Shown piece by piece: positions 9,114 to 16,869 of a DNA stretch of 41,588 bases. The DNA is from Gammaproteobacteria bacterium UBA7449. Lineage in GTDB: Bacteria > Pseudomonadota > Gammaproteobacteria > Pseudomonadales > Pseudohongiellaceae. The notes under the pieces were generated by a model. It did not search any database. It was not told where the DNA came from and saw only the letters and a list, made by a program, of their open reading frames with translations. A program made the translations under genes and the position numbers. Numbering within the stretch: the first letter of the stretch is position 1; every line of letters begins with the position of its first letter. The stretch spans positions 40,619 through 82,206 of the forward strand of contig DLPV01000006.1 in NCBI GenBank assembly GCA_002477465.1, given 5' to 3'.

Positions 9114-9494
9114 TCAGACGCCAGACACCTTGGCAATGATTCCCCTAGAGTTGAGCGCACTCTTGATTGCATCAATTCGGTTCCCCTGCAGCTCCAGCTG
9201 TTGCTGCTTAAGCGTGCCACCACAACCCAAAGCGGACTTCAGTTCCTGCAATAGTGCCAGCATCTCCATGCCATTAAGTGTCAGACCAGTCACCACAGTG
9301 ACTTCTTTGCCACCCCGTCCTTTGCGCTGCAGCTGGATCAATGCATCATTCGAGCCTGATTTCGTTGCAGGCTGATGCTTTTTTTCACAACGACACTTAT
9401 GCAGAGGCTTGCCGCATGTCGTGCAGTTGTTATCTCCGGATGTTGAATAAACGAGTTTTGAGTCTTTCACGCTAAACTTGTATTGAGATGTCAC
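9114..9494 (-). CDS. yciH: SUI1/eIF1-like translation factor YciH
   Basis: This is a 126-residue member of the bacterial SUI1 (eIF1-related) family, small cytoplasmic proteins thought to influence start-site fidelity. The N-terminal third starts with the family's KLVYST segment and carries a possible zinc-binding cluster (CTTC, CRC) of the kind also seen in Pseudomonas YciH. The SUI1 domain occupies about 50-126, with KGRGGKEVTVVTGL, LGCGGTL and IQG-like LELQGNRID. The start is GTG at 9494 with GGGG just before it; an internal GTG at 9470 is an alternative. It lies 33 bases after batD on the same strand and may be the last gene of the Bat transcript. Confidence 0.88.
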   Translation of the reverse strand: MTSQYKFSVKDSKLVYSTSGDNNCTTCGKPLHKCRCEKKHQPATKSGSNDALIQLQRKGRGGKEVTVVTGLTLNGMEMLALLQELKSALGCGGTLKQQQLELQGNRIDAIKSALNSRGIIAKVSGV

Positions 9495-9512
9495 ACCCCG
9501 GAACAGGAGGTG
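9494..9512 (-). promoter_or_regulatory. Hairpin with anti-Shine-Dalgarno sequence over the yciH start
   Basis: On the minus-strand transcript, CACCUC (9512-9507) can pair with GGGGUG (9499-9494) around a seven-base loop, with one G-U pair. This covers the GGGG ribosome site and the first base of the GUG start of yciH. The 5' arm lies in CUCACCUCCUG, close to the anti-Shine-Dalgarno end of 16S rRNA. Upstream translation through batD could open it. Structure predicted by eye only. Confidence 0.4.
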
Positions 9513-9527
9513 AGAAACATTAGGGGT

Positions 9528-11324
9528 TCAGGCTTTGTAGAGAGGTGGTAATGCGTACCGGTCTTCCCGGGCCTGCTGCTTTGTCTGCTTGACCCGCTCT
9601 GCTCGCAGTCCAGTGAGACACTGTGTTAAAGCTTGAGTATCGAAGCCTTTAGACTGAGTGGGTGAGTTGTTGTTAAACAAATCAGCTTGCAGTGCAGCGG
9701 CAAACTCATGTAACTGTGGTGCTTCATGTTGCTGCAGAATATCTTCCATACTGGTTACCCTGCGTTCAGCAATAAAATGATCGCACCACACAATCCAGCG
9801 CTGGCGGATTTCATTGAGGTCCCGTTGGTTTGGAGCGCTTTTGCCAAGGGCATCGCGTAACTGTTTATAAGCTACGTTTTCATTGTTAGCCGGTGCGTAG
9901 TGATCATCAATTCGTTGCTTTTGAGCGCGAACGAACGCTGCAATCTCAGCATGGTTTGGCATAACCACCAGCCGGTAGATGCTGGCTAGTACGATCAGGA
10001 AGGCGCCAACAATGACATAGTTAAGCCAGTCAGCATCTACCTCGATAAACTCTGCTTCCGCCTGTGCATCGATCATGTCTTGATCAACCACAGGTGGCAT
10101 TTCCAGTAATTCTTCCAGGTTTCCTGTACTCGCGACCGCCTGTTCGGCGGGGGCTGCTCCTTCTACAGACGCGATATCGATGAATGTGGCGGGAATCACG
10201 GTGGCTTCTAATTCGCCGGTATCCACGTTCCACCAGGGTATGGAAATTTCAGGAATCTCCAGAGCACCAGACTCCGTCGGTACGATAGTCATAGTCTCGA
10301 CTCTGGTTCCCACGATAGCCCCATCTACGAAGGTGCGATCGATCTCTGAGGGGTCAGGATAAACATTTGCGCCAATCAGTTCAGCGCCACCGAATGGCGG
10401 GAGTACGGCGCCATCAAGCCCTTCAGCGACCATGGTTATTGTACGAATCAGGGAATCGCCTATCTGAACATCCGCGAGCTCATCGCTCCATGTTTCTTCG
10501 AGAGTCAGACTGCTGACGGGCAGCCAGAATCCACTGCTAGCTGCGCTGGCTGGTCGCTCCAATACGTCAATTGTAATCCCATCGATAAAAGCGGTTACCC
10601 TGCGAGTGTTCAGGTTTCTGAATACGAAATTGCTGGACCCGTCAGTGACCTCACCTCGGAACAGGATGTCTGGTATTTCCAGTGGCCCACTGCGTTGTGG
10701 AAAGATGACGTAGCGCTTTTCGTAAACGCCGTATCGTACCCCATCGATTAGCTTTTCATATTGGTTGGGGGAGCCTATAAGCTGGATTACGGTATCTGCC
10801 ATTTCCAACTCGGTAAATTGAGGGTTACGAATACCGTTGATGGTGTAGTAGAGGCGTACGGTAAACAAGAGTTGTTCCTGTACGTACACGCTCTCCTTAT
10901 TGACCTCTATTTCCAAGAACAGCTCTTCTGAGGACTGATTGGAGCGCGGCCCCTGATTAACCACGCTTACAGTAATGGGCTCGGTTGTTGCGTTATTGAT
11001 TTCCAGGGAGGGGATTTCCAGGTCGCCCTCTGTGAGCGGAAACAAAGTCACAATATAGTCAGTCCAGGACTCGACGGTGCCGTTGATGGAGCGTATCTGG
11101 CTGGATGTGCGCGTTCCCAGCACATCAAAATTTTCTGTAAGTGGTGTCAGGTCTAACTGCATGCCCTGACGCTGATCAAATACTCGGATCGTATAGGTGA
11201 GGGTTTCTCCGCGCGCTAGTTCAGAACGATCAACTGAGACTTCTATTTCCTGTGCCATTGCGGTTGGGCTGATACTCAATACAGAAGCGATTGCCAACAG
11301 GCGTATCAAGAATCGCTTTACCAT
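9528..11324 (-). CDS. batD: BatD family membrane protein
   Basis: BatD proteins are large envelope proteins of the Bat (Bacteroides aerotolerance-like) cluster; their biochemical role is unknown. The 598-residue product has a signal peptide (residues 1-24, cleavage after AMA), then a long beta-rich periplasmic region of repeated immunoglobulin-like modules. In these, phrases such as SGPLEIPDI and SGALEIPEI recur. One membrane helix follows at about 434-454, and then a charged cytoplasmic tail. The ATG overlaps the end of the batB/C gene by 7 bases. It is followed 33 bases later by yciH. Recognition rests on the architecture, the LEIP repeats and the neighbours. Confidence 0.88.
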   Translation of the reverse strand: MVKRFLIRLLAIASVLSISPTAMAQEIEVSVDRSELARGETLTYTIRVFDQRQGMQLDLTPLTENFDVLGTRTSSQIRSINGTVESWTDYIVTLFPLTEGDLEIPSLEINNATTEPITVSVVNQGPRSNQSSEELFLEIEVNKESVYVQEQLLFTVRLYYTINGIRNPQFTELEMADTVIQLIGSPNQYEKLIDGVRYGVYEKRYVIFPQRSGPLEIPDILFRGEVTDGSSNFVFRNLNTRRVTAFIDGITIDVLERPASAASSGFWLPVSSLTLEETWSDELADVQIGDSLIRTITMVAEGLDGAVLPPFGGAELIGANVYPDPSEIDRTFVDGAIVGTRVETMTIVPTESGALEIPEISIPWWNVDTGELEATVIPATFIDIASVEGAAPAEQAVASTGNLEELLEMPPVVDQDMIDAQAEAEFIEVDADWLNYVIVGAFLIVLASIYRLVVMPNHAEIAAFVRAQKQRIDDHYAPANNENVAYKQLRDALGKSAPNQRDLNEIRQRWIVWCDHFIAERRVTSMEDILQQHEAPQLHEFAAALQADLFNNNSPTQSKGFDTQALTQCLTGLRAERVKQTKQQAREDRYALPPLYKA

Positions 11325-13096
11325 ATCTGACCTCCACTGCCGCTGTTCGCTGTGCCGTTCAACTGACGTTGGCGATACTGATAGCGAAACTTGCGTCGCA
11401 ATAATTCACCAGGGTCATCTTCGATGCGGCGCAGCCACTGTTCCAGAGATTGCTGTTCCTCGAACTCTTCGTTGGTTGATTCCGATGGGGTGTTCTGCTC
11501 GCTGTTGGACTCAGACCCTTCCTGTTCTTCAGGTGGCTGGTTCTGTTGTTGCTGTTCCTGCTGCTCCTCATTGCCTTCCTGGCTTTGCTGGTCTTGTTGC
11601 TCGCTGTTTTCTTCCTGTTCAGATTGGTTTTGTGAGTCCTGCTCCGATTGATTCTCCTGGCTATCGCCTTCCTGCTGCTCGCCTTCCTCAGACTCCTGCT
11701 GTTCCAGCAGTTGCTCAATTATTTCTTTATTGTGAATCGCATCCTCATGTTCGGGATCCAGCCCAAGGGCCGAATCGTAGGCCGCAATAGCTTCGGGGTA
11801 GTTACCTGCGAGAGCCAGTGCGTTACCCCGATTATAGTGGCCATCCGGTGTATTGATCGCACTGAAGGCGGCTACCGCTGATTCATAGTTTTCAGCGCGA
11901 TAGTTGGCTGCACCTGACCAGCCTGGCTCCTCGAACAAGGCCGCTGCAACCTCATGATCTTCATTAGCGAAAGCCTCGGCGGCCTGCTGGTCCTTGGTCT
12001 TCCAGAGATCCCGCCAGTCCAGGGCATGAGCCTGTTCAGTGGGAACAAACACCCCGGAGGTGGTGATCAGCACCAGAGAGAACAGCCATCCGCGACGGAA
12101 CGTCATGGCGGCGAGGGGCAAAACCAGCAGCAGCAGCAATGGCCCAGATTCATACCAGACATCGAATTCTTCTTCGACTTCTGTGAGTTCTTCATTGTCC
12201 AGCAGGTCAAAATTTGAGAGGAGGAAGGCCAGGTCGGAATCGGCTAGCTGAATGTCGTGGTAGCGTCCCCCGGTGCGATTAGCCAGTGACTGGAGGACAG
12301 GTCGATTCAGGGTAGGGGTGACGATGGCGCCAGTTTCATCGGTGAGGAAACTGCCGTCGCTGGTGCGGATTGGAGCCCCTTCTTCGGTGCCGATTCCCAT
12401 AATCAGGAGTTCGTAATCTGTTTCCTGAATGATGTTCGCGAGCAATTGTTCTTCAGAAAAGCCGTTAATACCGTCTGTCATTAACAATATGCGGCCTCTG
12501 GTGGCTTCAACATCGTCCAACAGACCAATAGCAATATCGATTGCTGCCACTGGATTGGAGCCAAACAGAGGCATGATGTTGGGACTGAGGGAGGGGACCA
12601 GTGATTCTATGGTCACCACGTCATCTGTCAGCGGCGTCACGGTATGGGCGTCGCCGGCATACACAACCAGTGCCGTCTGTCCCTCTTCGCGCAGGGCCAG
12701 GATATCTCGCAGCTTGCGCTTGGCCAGATCAACGCGAGTTGGCTGGTGGTCTGGCGCGAACATGGACAGGGACAAGTCCAGCACGATTACCATGGCGTCT
12801 TCCCGCTTTTGAACGGGCTGGGGCAGCTGTTCCCAGACTGGACCGGCCATAGCAACTACGCTCAAAGTCCAGGCAGTTAGCAGCAGCAGTAGTGGGGTGC
12901 GTTGTGATGCATTCTTGCTGCGATCCAGCAGGAAAGGCAGCAAGCTCTTGTCGATTGCTTTGTCCCAGGCGGTCACCACGGTGTTTACTCGCCACAGGGC
13001 AATCACAAAGATCAGGGCGGGGATCAGCGCGAACAACCAGATTGGCCGCAGAAAATGAAAGTTTTCCAGTAAAGCGGTGGGGATGAGGATTTCCAT
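11318..13096 (-). CDS. batB: BatB-BatC fusion: von Willebrand A domain plus TPR repeats and acidic Q/E-rich tail
   Basis: The 592-residue product joins what are separate BatB and BatC proteins in some bacteria. Two N-terminal membrane segments (about 18-36 and 66-85) precede a VWA domain with MIDAS residues Asp107, Ser109, Ser111 and Asp208. A third hydrophobic stretch is at about 319-352. TPR units at about 395-462 (YNRGNALALAGNYPEAI) follow. Residues 464-548 are almost only Gln, Glu, Ser and Asn. A conserved basic block at 551-577 (QWLRRIEDDPGELLRRKF) closes the protein; it is typical of this family. It overlaps batA by 1 base (TGATG) and batD by 7 bases. Confidence 0.9.
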   Translation of the reverse strand: MEILIPTALLENFHFLRPIWLFALIPALIFVIALWRVNTVVTAWDKAIDKSLLPFLLDRSKNASQRTPLLLLLTAWTLSVVAMAGPVWEQLPQPVQKREDAMVIVLDLSLSMFAPDHQPTRVDLAKRKLRDILALREEGQTALVVYAGDAHTVTPLTDDVVTIESLVPSLSPNIMPLFGSNPVAAIDIAIGLLDDVEATRGRILLMTDGINGFSEEQLLANIIQETDYELLIMGIGTEEGAPIRTSDGSFLTDETGAIVTPTLNRPVLQSLANRTGGRYHDIQLADSDLAFLLSNFDLLDNEELTEVEEEFDVWYESGPLLLLLVLPLAAMTFRRGWLFSLVLITTSGVFVPTEQAHALDWRDLWKTKDQQAAEAFANEDHEVAAALFEEPGWSGAANYRAENYESAVAAFSAINTPDGHYNRGNALALAGNYPEAIAAYDSALGLDPEHEDAIHNKEIIEQLLEQQESEEGEQQEGDSQENQSEQDSQNQSEQEENSEQQDQQSQEGNEEQQEQQQQNQPPEEQEGSESNSEQNTPSESTNEEFEEQQSLEQWLRRIEDDPGELLRRKFRYQYRQRQLNGTANSGSGGQIW

Positions 13097-14154
13097 CAGG
13101 CGCGACTAACCTCCGAATCAGCCAATTCGTCGGCTTCATCAGGCTCTATGCGGGCTTTTCCTGCCATAGATAACCAGGGTATTGAGAACAAGGCCAGGAT
13201 AAAACTGATTAACAATGCCGCCCCCAGCGGCCAGTAAAATAAAACGCGGGTAGGGCGGTAGGTCTGCTCATCCTGCTCAATCGTTTCAAGGCGATCCAGT
13301 TCCTCATAAATCTCCACCAGGTCGTTAACATCGCGGGCGCGAAAATAACGCCCACCAGTAGATTCTGCGATTTGAGTCAGCACTGCTTCGTCCAGTTCAG
13401 CCGATGGATTGATAGCCCGGGCTCCGAAGAAGGTGCGTTGTACAACCTGGTCGGCACCAATGCCAATGGTGTAGATTTTGATGTTTTCCTGCTGCGCCAG
13501 CTGCCCTGCCTGCTCTGGTGAGACGGCGCCGGCGTTATTTACGCCATCCGTAAGCAAAACCAGCACGCGACTGTTCTCGGGACGATTGCGCAAATGCAAG
13601 ATCCCGAGACCGATAGCATCACCTATCGCAGTGGCAGATTCTTCAATAATGCCTATCTCTGCCTCTTCCAATAGCGTGCCTACGGTAGCGCGGTCGAAAG
13701 TCAGAGGTGCCTGGATATAAGCATGGGCAGCAAACAGGATCAGGCCAAGGCGATCGCCTTCACGCCGCTCGACAAAGTCGCCCACAACGGCTTTTACCAC
13801 ATCGATACGAGATGCCTGCCGATTACCAACCACCATGTCCTGGGCTTCCATGGAGCCTGAAATATCCACGGACAGCATCAGATCGCGACCGGTAGAAGGG
13901 AGTTGCACCGGATCGCCTAGCCATTGCGGGCGGCTCGCAGCCAGAATCATCAGCAGCCAGATAAGCGTGCAGCAGATCAGGTTTAACAGGCGACCACTAC
14001 GAAGGTTTTCGTTGTCTGACTGCAGACGGCTCAGAACACTGAAGAATGGTACGTACAGGGCAGCATCCTGCCGCGGTGCGCGCGCCATCAGACGGTAGAT
14101 AAGAAGTGGCAAGGGAAGTGCCAGGAAGACCCAGGGCCAGGTAAATTCAAGCAT
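13096..14154 (-). CDS. batA: BatA: von Willebrand A domain membrane protein
   Basis: The 352-residue product begins with the family start FTWPWVFLALPLP (membrane segment about 7-22) and has a second segment at about 56-73. The VWA domain holds an intact metal-ion-dependent adhesion site: DISGS (Asp97, Ser99, Ser101), a conserved threonine loop near 151-156 and LTDGVNNAG (Asp203). A last membrane helix lies at about 307-330, before an acidic tail. VWA domains bind partners through a bound metal ion, and BatA is expected to act with BatB and MoxR at the inner membrane. One-base overlaps (TAATG, TGATG) with both neighbours show strong coupling. Confidence 0.92.
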   Translation of the reverse strand: MLEFTWPWVFLALPLPLLIYRLMARAPRQDAALYVPFFSVLSRLQSDNENLRSGRLLNLICCTLIWLLMILAASRPQWLGDPVQLPSTGRDLMLSVDISGSMEAQDMVVGNRQASRIDVVKAVVGDFVERREGDRLGLILFAAHAYIQAPLTFDRATVGTLLEEAEIGIIEESATAIGDAIGLGILHLRNRPENSRVLVLLTDGVNNAGAVSPEQAGQLAQQENIKIYTIGIGADQVVQRTFFGARAINPSAELDEAVLTQIAESTGGRYFRARDVNDLVEIYEELDRLETIEQDEQTYRPTRVLFYWPLGAALLISFILALFSIPWLSMAGKARIEPDEADELADSEVSRA

Positions 14155-14699
14155 TACTTGGTAGAACCCTCCAGCGGTACGGCCTCATGAGTCGTTCTGT
14201 GATTATGCTGATACAGACTGTTAATCCAGGATTGGCCCAGCTCATACAGCGCCTGACTGTCGACTTCGACGCGGGTCTGGAATCGGCCGCGGCTGAGGAC
14301 CGCTGCGATCTGCTCATTGAGCAGGGAAGAGTCACCTTTTTGTCGAATAAAATCAACCCAGGCCTGGCCGCCCAGGCCAGCCACATCAGTATTGGGGAAG
14401 TGCACCAGGGCCACCCGTCGCAAGACAGAATTAACTGCATTGACGTAGCGCAGAAGATTCGCGTCAGGGTCCGAGCTATCCGCCGTTGCGTACTCTGCCA
14501 TACAGCGATCAAGCTCGGCCAGCGCGTACTGGCAGATCTTTCTGTGCTGAGCCTGGATGCGTAGCTTATAGGCGAGATAAACCAGGCCGATCAGCAGCAA
14601 AATGGCCATCACCCACCAACCCGGAGCTGGTGGCCAGTAGCTCACCTCCGCAGGTAGATGAATATCTGCCAATTGGCTTAATAAGTCTTCGCTATCCAT
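14154..14699 (-). CDS. DUF4381 domain-containing membrane protein
   Basis: This is a 181-residue protein of the DUF4381 family, a regular but uncharacterised member of proteobacterial MoxR-Bat clusters. It starts with the family pattern LADIHLPAEVSYWPPAPGWW, followed by one membrane helix (about 27-45). A soluble helical domain with NAVLRRVAL-like and GLGGQAWVDFI-like segments follows. It overlaps the DUF58 gene by 22 bases and batA by 1 base. Its place between DUF58 and BatA suggests a structural part of the same membrane complex; that role is inference. Confidence 0.87.
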   Translation of the reverse strand: MDSEDLLSQLADIHLPAEVSYWPPAPGWWVMAILLLIGLVYLAYKLRIQAQHRKICQYALAELDRCMAEYATADSSDPDANLLRYVNAVNSVLRRVALVHFPNTDVAGLGGQAWVDFIRQKGDSSLLNEQIAAVLSRGRFQTRVEVDSQALYELGQSWINSLYQHNHRTTHEAVPLEGSTK

Positions 14700-15655
14700 T
14701 CTCGAATCTGTTCAACCACCAGTTGATTGGTGCGCATCTTGACTAGTCGGATCTGGAGCTTATCCAGTTCGCCCTCAAGATACTGCATGCGCTCTTTGAA
14801 TTGCTCACGGTAGCGCGCTCTAGCCTTACTATTGTGAGTATTGATAGCCCCTTTTCGGCTCCCGTCGGTAATGCTGTAAATACCCGGCACCGGCAGGGTT
14901 TCCTCGAGTGCATCATAAACCAGGCAACAGACGACATTATTGTGACGCGCCAGCTGGTTCAAGTATCGCAGCGCCTTTGCATCCAGGGTCATAAAGTCGG
15001 AAATCACGTAGAGCGTGCTGCCCGGTTTAGTGATGCGGCGAATCTGGCCAAGTGCAGAGGCCAAGCCAGGCTTGAAATCAGGGTCTATGACCTGCTGTTG
15101 TTCCGGATCCTTGGTCTCTCGCAGCCGCTGGTTATAAAGAAAGACCTGGTTAAGTAGATGCAGGGCAGAGCGGCGTGAGCGTTTCGGTCGAACGAGGGCA
15201 GAGCTATTGTCGGAATAGACCAGGCCACCCACACGATCGCCGTTGTCGATAGCGAGCCAGCAGAATACTGCTGCTGCCTGGGCTGCAACCACGGATTTGA
15301 AGGCGACCTGACTGCCAAAATACATGTTTTGGGTCTGATCTACCGCTATTATGACGGGTCTTTCACGCTCTTCTCGGAAGACCTTGGTAAATGGACGACC
15401 CGTGCGCGCAGTGACACGCCAGTCTATGAGGCGGATATCATCACCAGCCTGGTAGGGTCTGAACTCTTCGAAATCGATGCCGCGGCCGCGCATCTTGGAC
15501 AGATGGAGGCCAGATATCCCAGCAATTGAGCGGGAATGCATAAGATATTCAAGCGTGCGCGCCGCATGACGCTGGATTAGCAGCTGTTGGAGCGTGATTA
15601 CCGCCCCTTTGCTCTGGTAGCGGGCGTGTTGGGGGTCGATTGCTAATCGAGACAT
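14678..15655 (-). CDS. DUF58 domain-containing protein
   Basis: The 325-residue product has the DUF58 signature at about 56-100 (RGRGIDFEEFRPYQAGDD, then RLIDWRVTARTGRP and KVFREERERPV). The rest resembles a von Willebrand-like fold with a degenerate metal site (AVDQTQNM). DUF58 proteins are constant partners of MoxR ATPases; their biochemical task is unknown. No signal peptide or clear membrane helix is visible, so it is probably cytoplasmic. It starts with ATG 19 bases after moxR and overlaps DUF4381 by 22 bases. Confidence 0.92.
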   Translation of the reverse strand: MSRLAIDPQHARYQSKGAVITLQQLLIQRHAARTLEYLMHSRSIAGISGLHLSKMRGRGIDFEEFRPYQAGDDIRLIDWRVTARTGRPFTKVFREERERPVIIAVDQTQNMYFGSQVAFKSVVAAQAAAVFCWLAIDNGDRVGGLVYSDNSSALVRPKRSRRSALHLLNQVFLYNQRLRETKDPEQQQVIDPDFKPGLASALGQIRRITKPGSTLYVISDFMTLDAKALRYLNQLARHNNVVCCLVYDALEETLPVPGIYSITDGSRKGAINTHNSKARARYREQFKERMQYLEGELDKLQIRLVKMRTNQLVVEQIREWIAKTY

Positions 15656-15674
15656 GGTGACTGACCGCTTTGAA

Positions 15675-16634
15675 TCAGGCTGATGGGACGCGCTCGCGAA
15701 TAGTCTCCAGCACCCGGTCCGGGGTCACACCACTGGCTTCGGCCTCGAAGCTCAACAGAATTCGGTGGCGCAGAACGTCGAAAAGAATTTCCTGCACGTC
15801 ATCGGGGCTGACAAAATCACGTCCCTGAATCCAGGAGTGTGCTCGCGCGCAGCGATCGAGCGAGATCGTGCCGCGAGGGCTGGCACCGTATTCCAGCCAG
15901 GAGGCGAGGTCGTCGCCATAGAGTTCCGGCTTACGGGTCGCCATGATTAGCTGAATGATATATTCCTCAACTTCCGGCGCCATATGCATGGCGAGAATTT
16001 CCTGACGGGCTTGAAACAGGTCGCTTTGGGCGATCTGATTCGGTGCCTCACCAGCCTTATTGGCGGCTTCATCTCGCACCAGATTGAGAATATCACGCTC
16101 CGCCTCAGCAGCAGGATAATCGATAGTTACGTGCATGAGGAAACGGTCAAGCTGCGCCTCTGGCAGCGGATAGGTGCCCTCCTGCTCGATGGGATTCTGG
16201 GTGGCCATTACCAGGAAAAGGTCCGGCAGAGTGAAAGACTCGCGGCCAACCGAGACCTGGCGCTCTGCCATGGCTTCCAGCAGGGCTGACTGCACTTTCG
16301 CCGGCGCGCGGTTGATTTCGTCCGCCAGCACCAGGTTGTGGAATATCGGGCCCTGTTGGAATCGGAACGAGCCGTCTTCAGGACGAAAGACTTCGGTACC
16401 AGTGATATCGCTGGGCAGTAAGTCAGGGGTAAACTGTATGCGGTGAAAATCACCTTCGATGGCGCGGGATAAATCCTTGATGGCTTTGGTCTTTGCCAGT
16501 CCCGGAGCACCCTCAACCAGTAAATGCCCATCCGCCAATAGTGCAATAAGTAGACGATCAAGTAAGCGCGCTTGTCCTATAATTTGTTTTGATAGCCAGT
16601 TTTTAAGATCTGTAATTATTGCGTGTTGGCTCAT
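15675..16634 (-). CDS. MoxR family AAA+ ATPase
   Basis: The 319-residue ATPase is the likely chaperone-like motor of the Bat cluster. Walker A GAPGLAKTK is at 42-50, Walker B LVLADEINRA at 101-110 and sensor 1 ATQNPIEQEGTYPLPEAQ at 144-161. The arginine-finger region and the C-terminal lid (SPRGTISLDRCARAH) are complete. I placed the start at 16634 because MSQHAII begins the conserved part. The open frame runs on to 16796 through sequence that holds the promoter and shows no similarity. It is the first gene of the minus-strand run ending with batD or yciH. Confidence 0.94.
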   Translation of the reverse strand: MSQHAIITDLKNWLSKQIIGQARLLDRLLIALLADGHLLVEGAPGLAKTKAIKDLSRAIEGDFHRIQFTPDLLPSDITGTEVFRPEDGSFRFQQGPIFHNLVLADEINRAPAKVQSALLEAMAERQVSVGRESFTLPDLFLVMATQNPIEQEGTYPLPEAQLDRFLMHVTIDYPAAEAERDILNLVRDEAANKAGEAPNQIAQSDLFQARQEILAMHMAPEVEEYIIQLIMATRKPELYGDDLASWLEYGASPRGTISLDRCARAHSWIQGRDFVSPDDVQEILFDVLRHRILLSFEAEASGVTPDRVLETIRERVPSA

Positions 16635-16679
16635 ATTTGGAGTTCCCGCGTGGTTGGAGCGCTGTAGGCGAAGCTTCGG

Positions 16680-16707
16680 ATTGTAAACGTTTTGAAACAC
16701 ATGTCTA
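16680..16707 (-). promoter_or_regulatory. Likely promoter of the moxR-Bat operon
   Basis: On the minus strand, TAGACA (16707-16702) and TACAAT (16685-16680) are separated by 16 bases, each matching the sigma-70 consensus at five of six positions. Transcription would begin about 40 bases before the moxR ATG. This is the best promoter match on that strand in the gap. Confidence 0.5.
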
Positions 16708-16781
16708 GGCGAACATTGTATCGGAGTGTGGCTCGCTACAGACCTCAAGAAATGGGGAGTTGCGCAGACAAAAGATGTGCA

Positions 16782-16793
16782 TTTGGCGCCAAA
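16782..16793. promoter_or_regulatory. 12-bp perfect palindrome, possible operator
   Basis: TTTGGCGCCAAA is a perfect 12-base palindrome in the gap between the divergent moxR and glutamate dehydrogenase genes, 76 bases before the dehydrogenase ATG. Its placement suits a dimeric repressor or activator. I do not recognise the regulator. Confidence 0.35.
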
Positions 16794-16869
16794 CATTCGT
16801 CATCAAACACCGTCATTAACAGCAGGTAAAGTCCCCTGTAACGTGAAGAGTTAATCTGGATATTTTTTT

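Noticed and set aside
9505..9514. Strong AGGAGGTGAG on the plus strand as a ribosome-binding site
   Set aside because: No start codon with an open frame follows at a usable distance; the same bases make sense on the other strand as an arm of the yciH hairpin.
11197..11790. 197-codon plus-strand frame opposite batB/C and batD
   Set aside because: It is the antisense of the low-complexity Q/E-coding stretch and gives a compositionally odd Cys/Pro/Arg-rich product with no recognisable domain.
16635..16796. 54-codon extension of the moxR frame
   Set aside because: No similarity to MoxR N-termini, and it would include the likely promoter of the operon.
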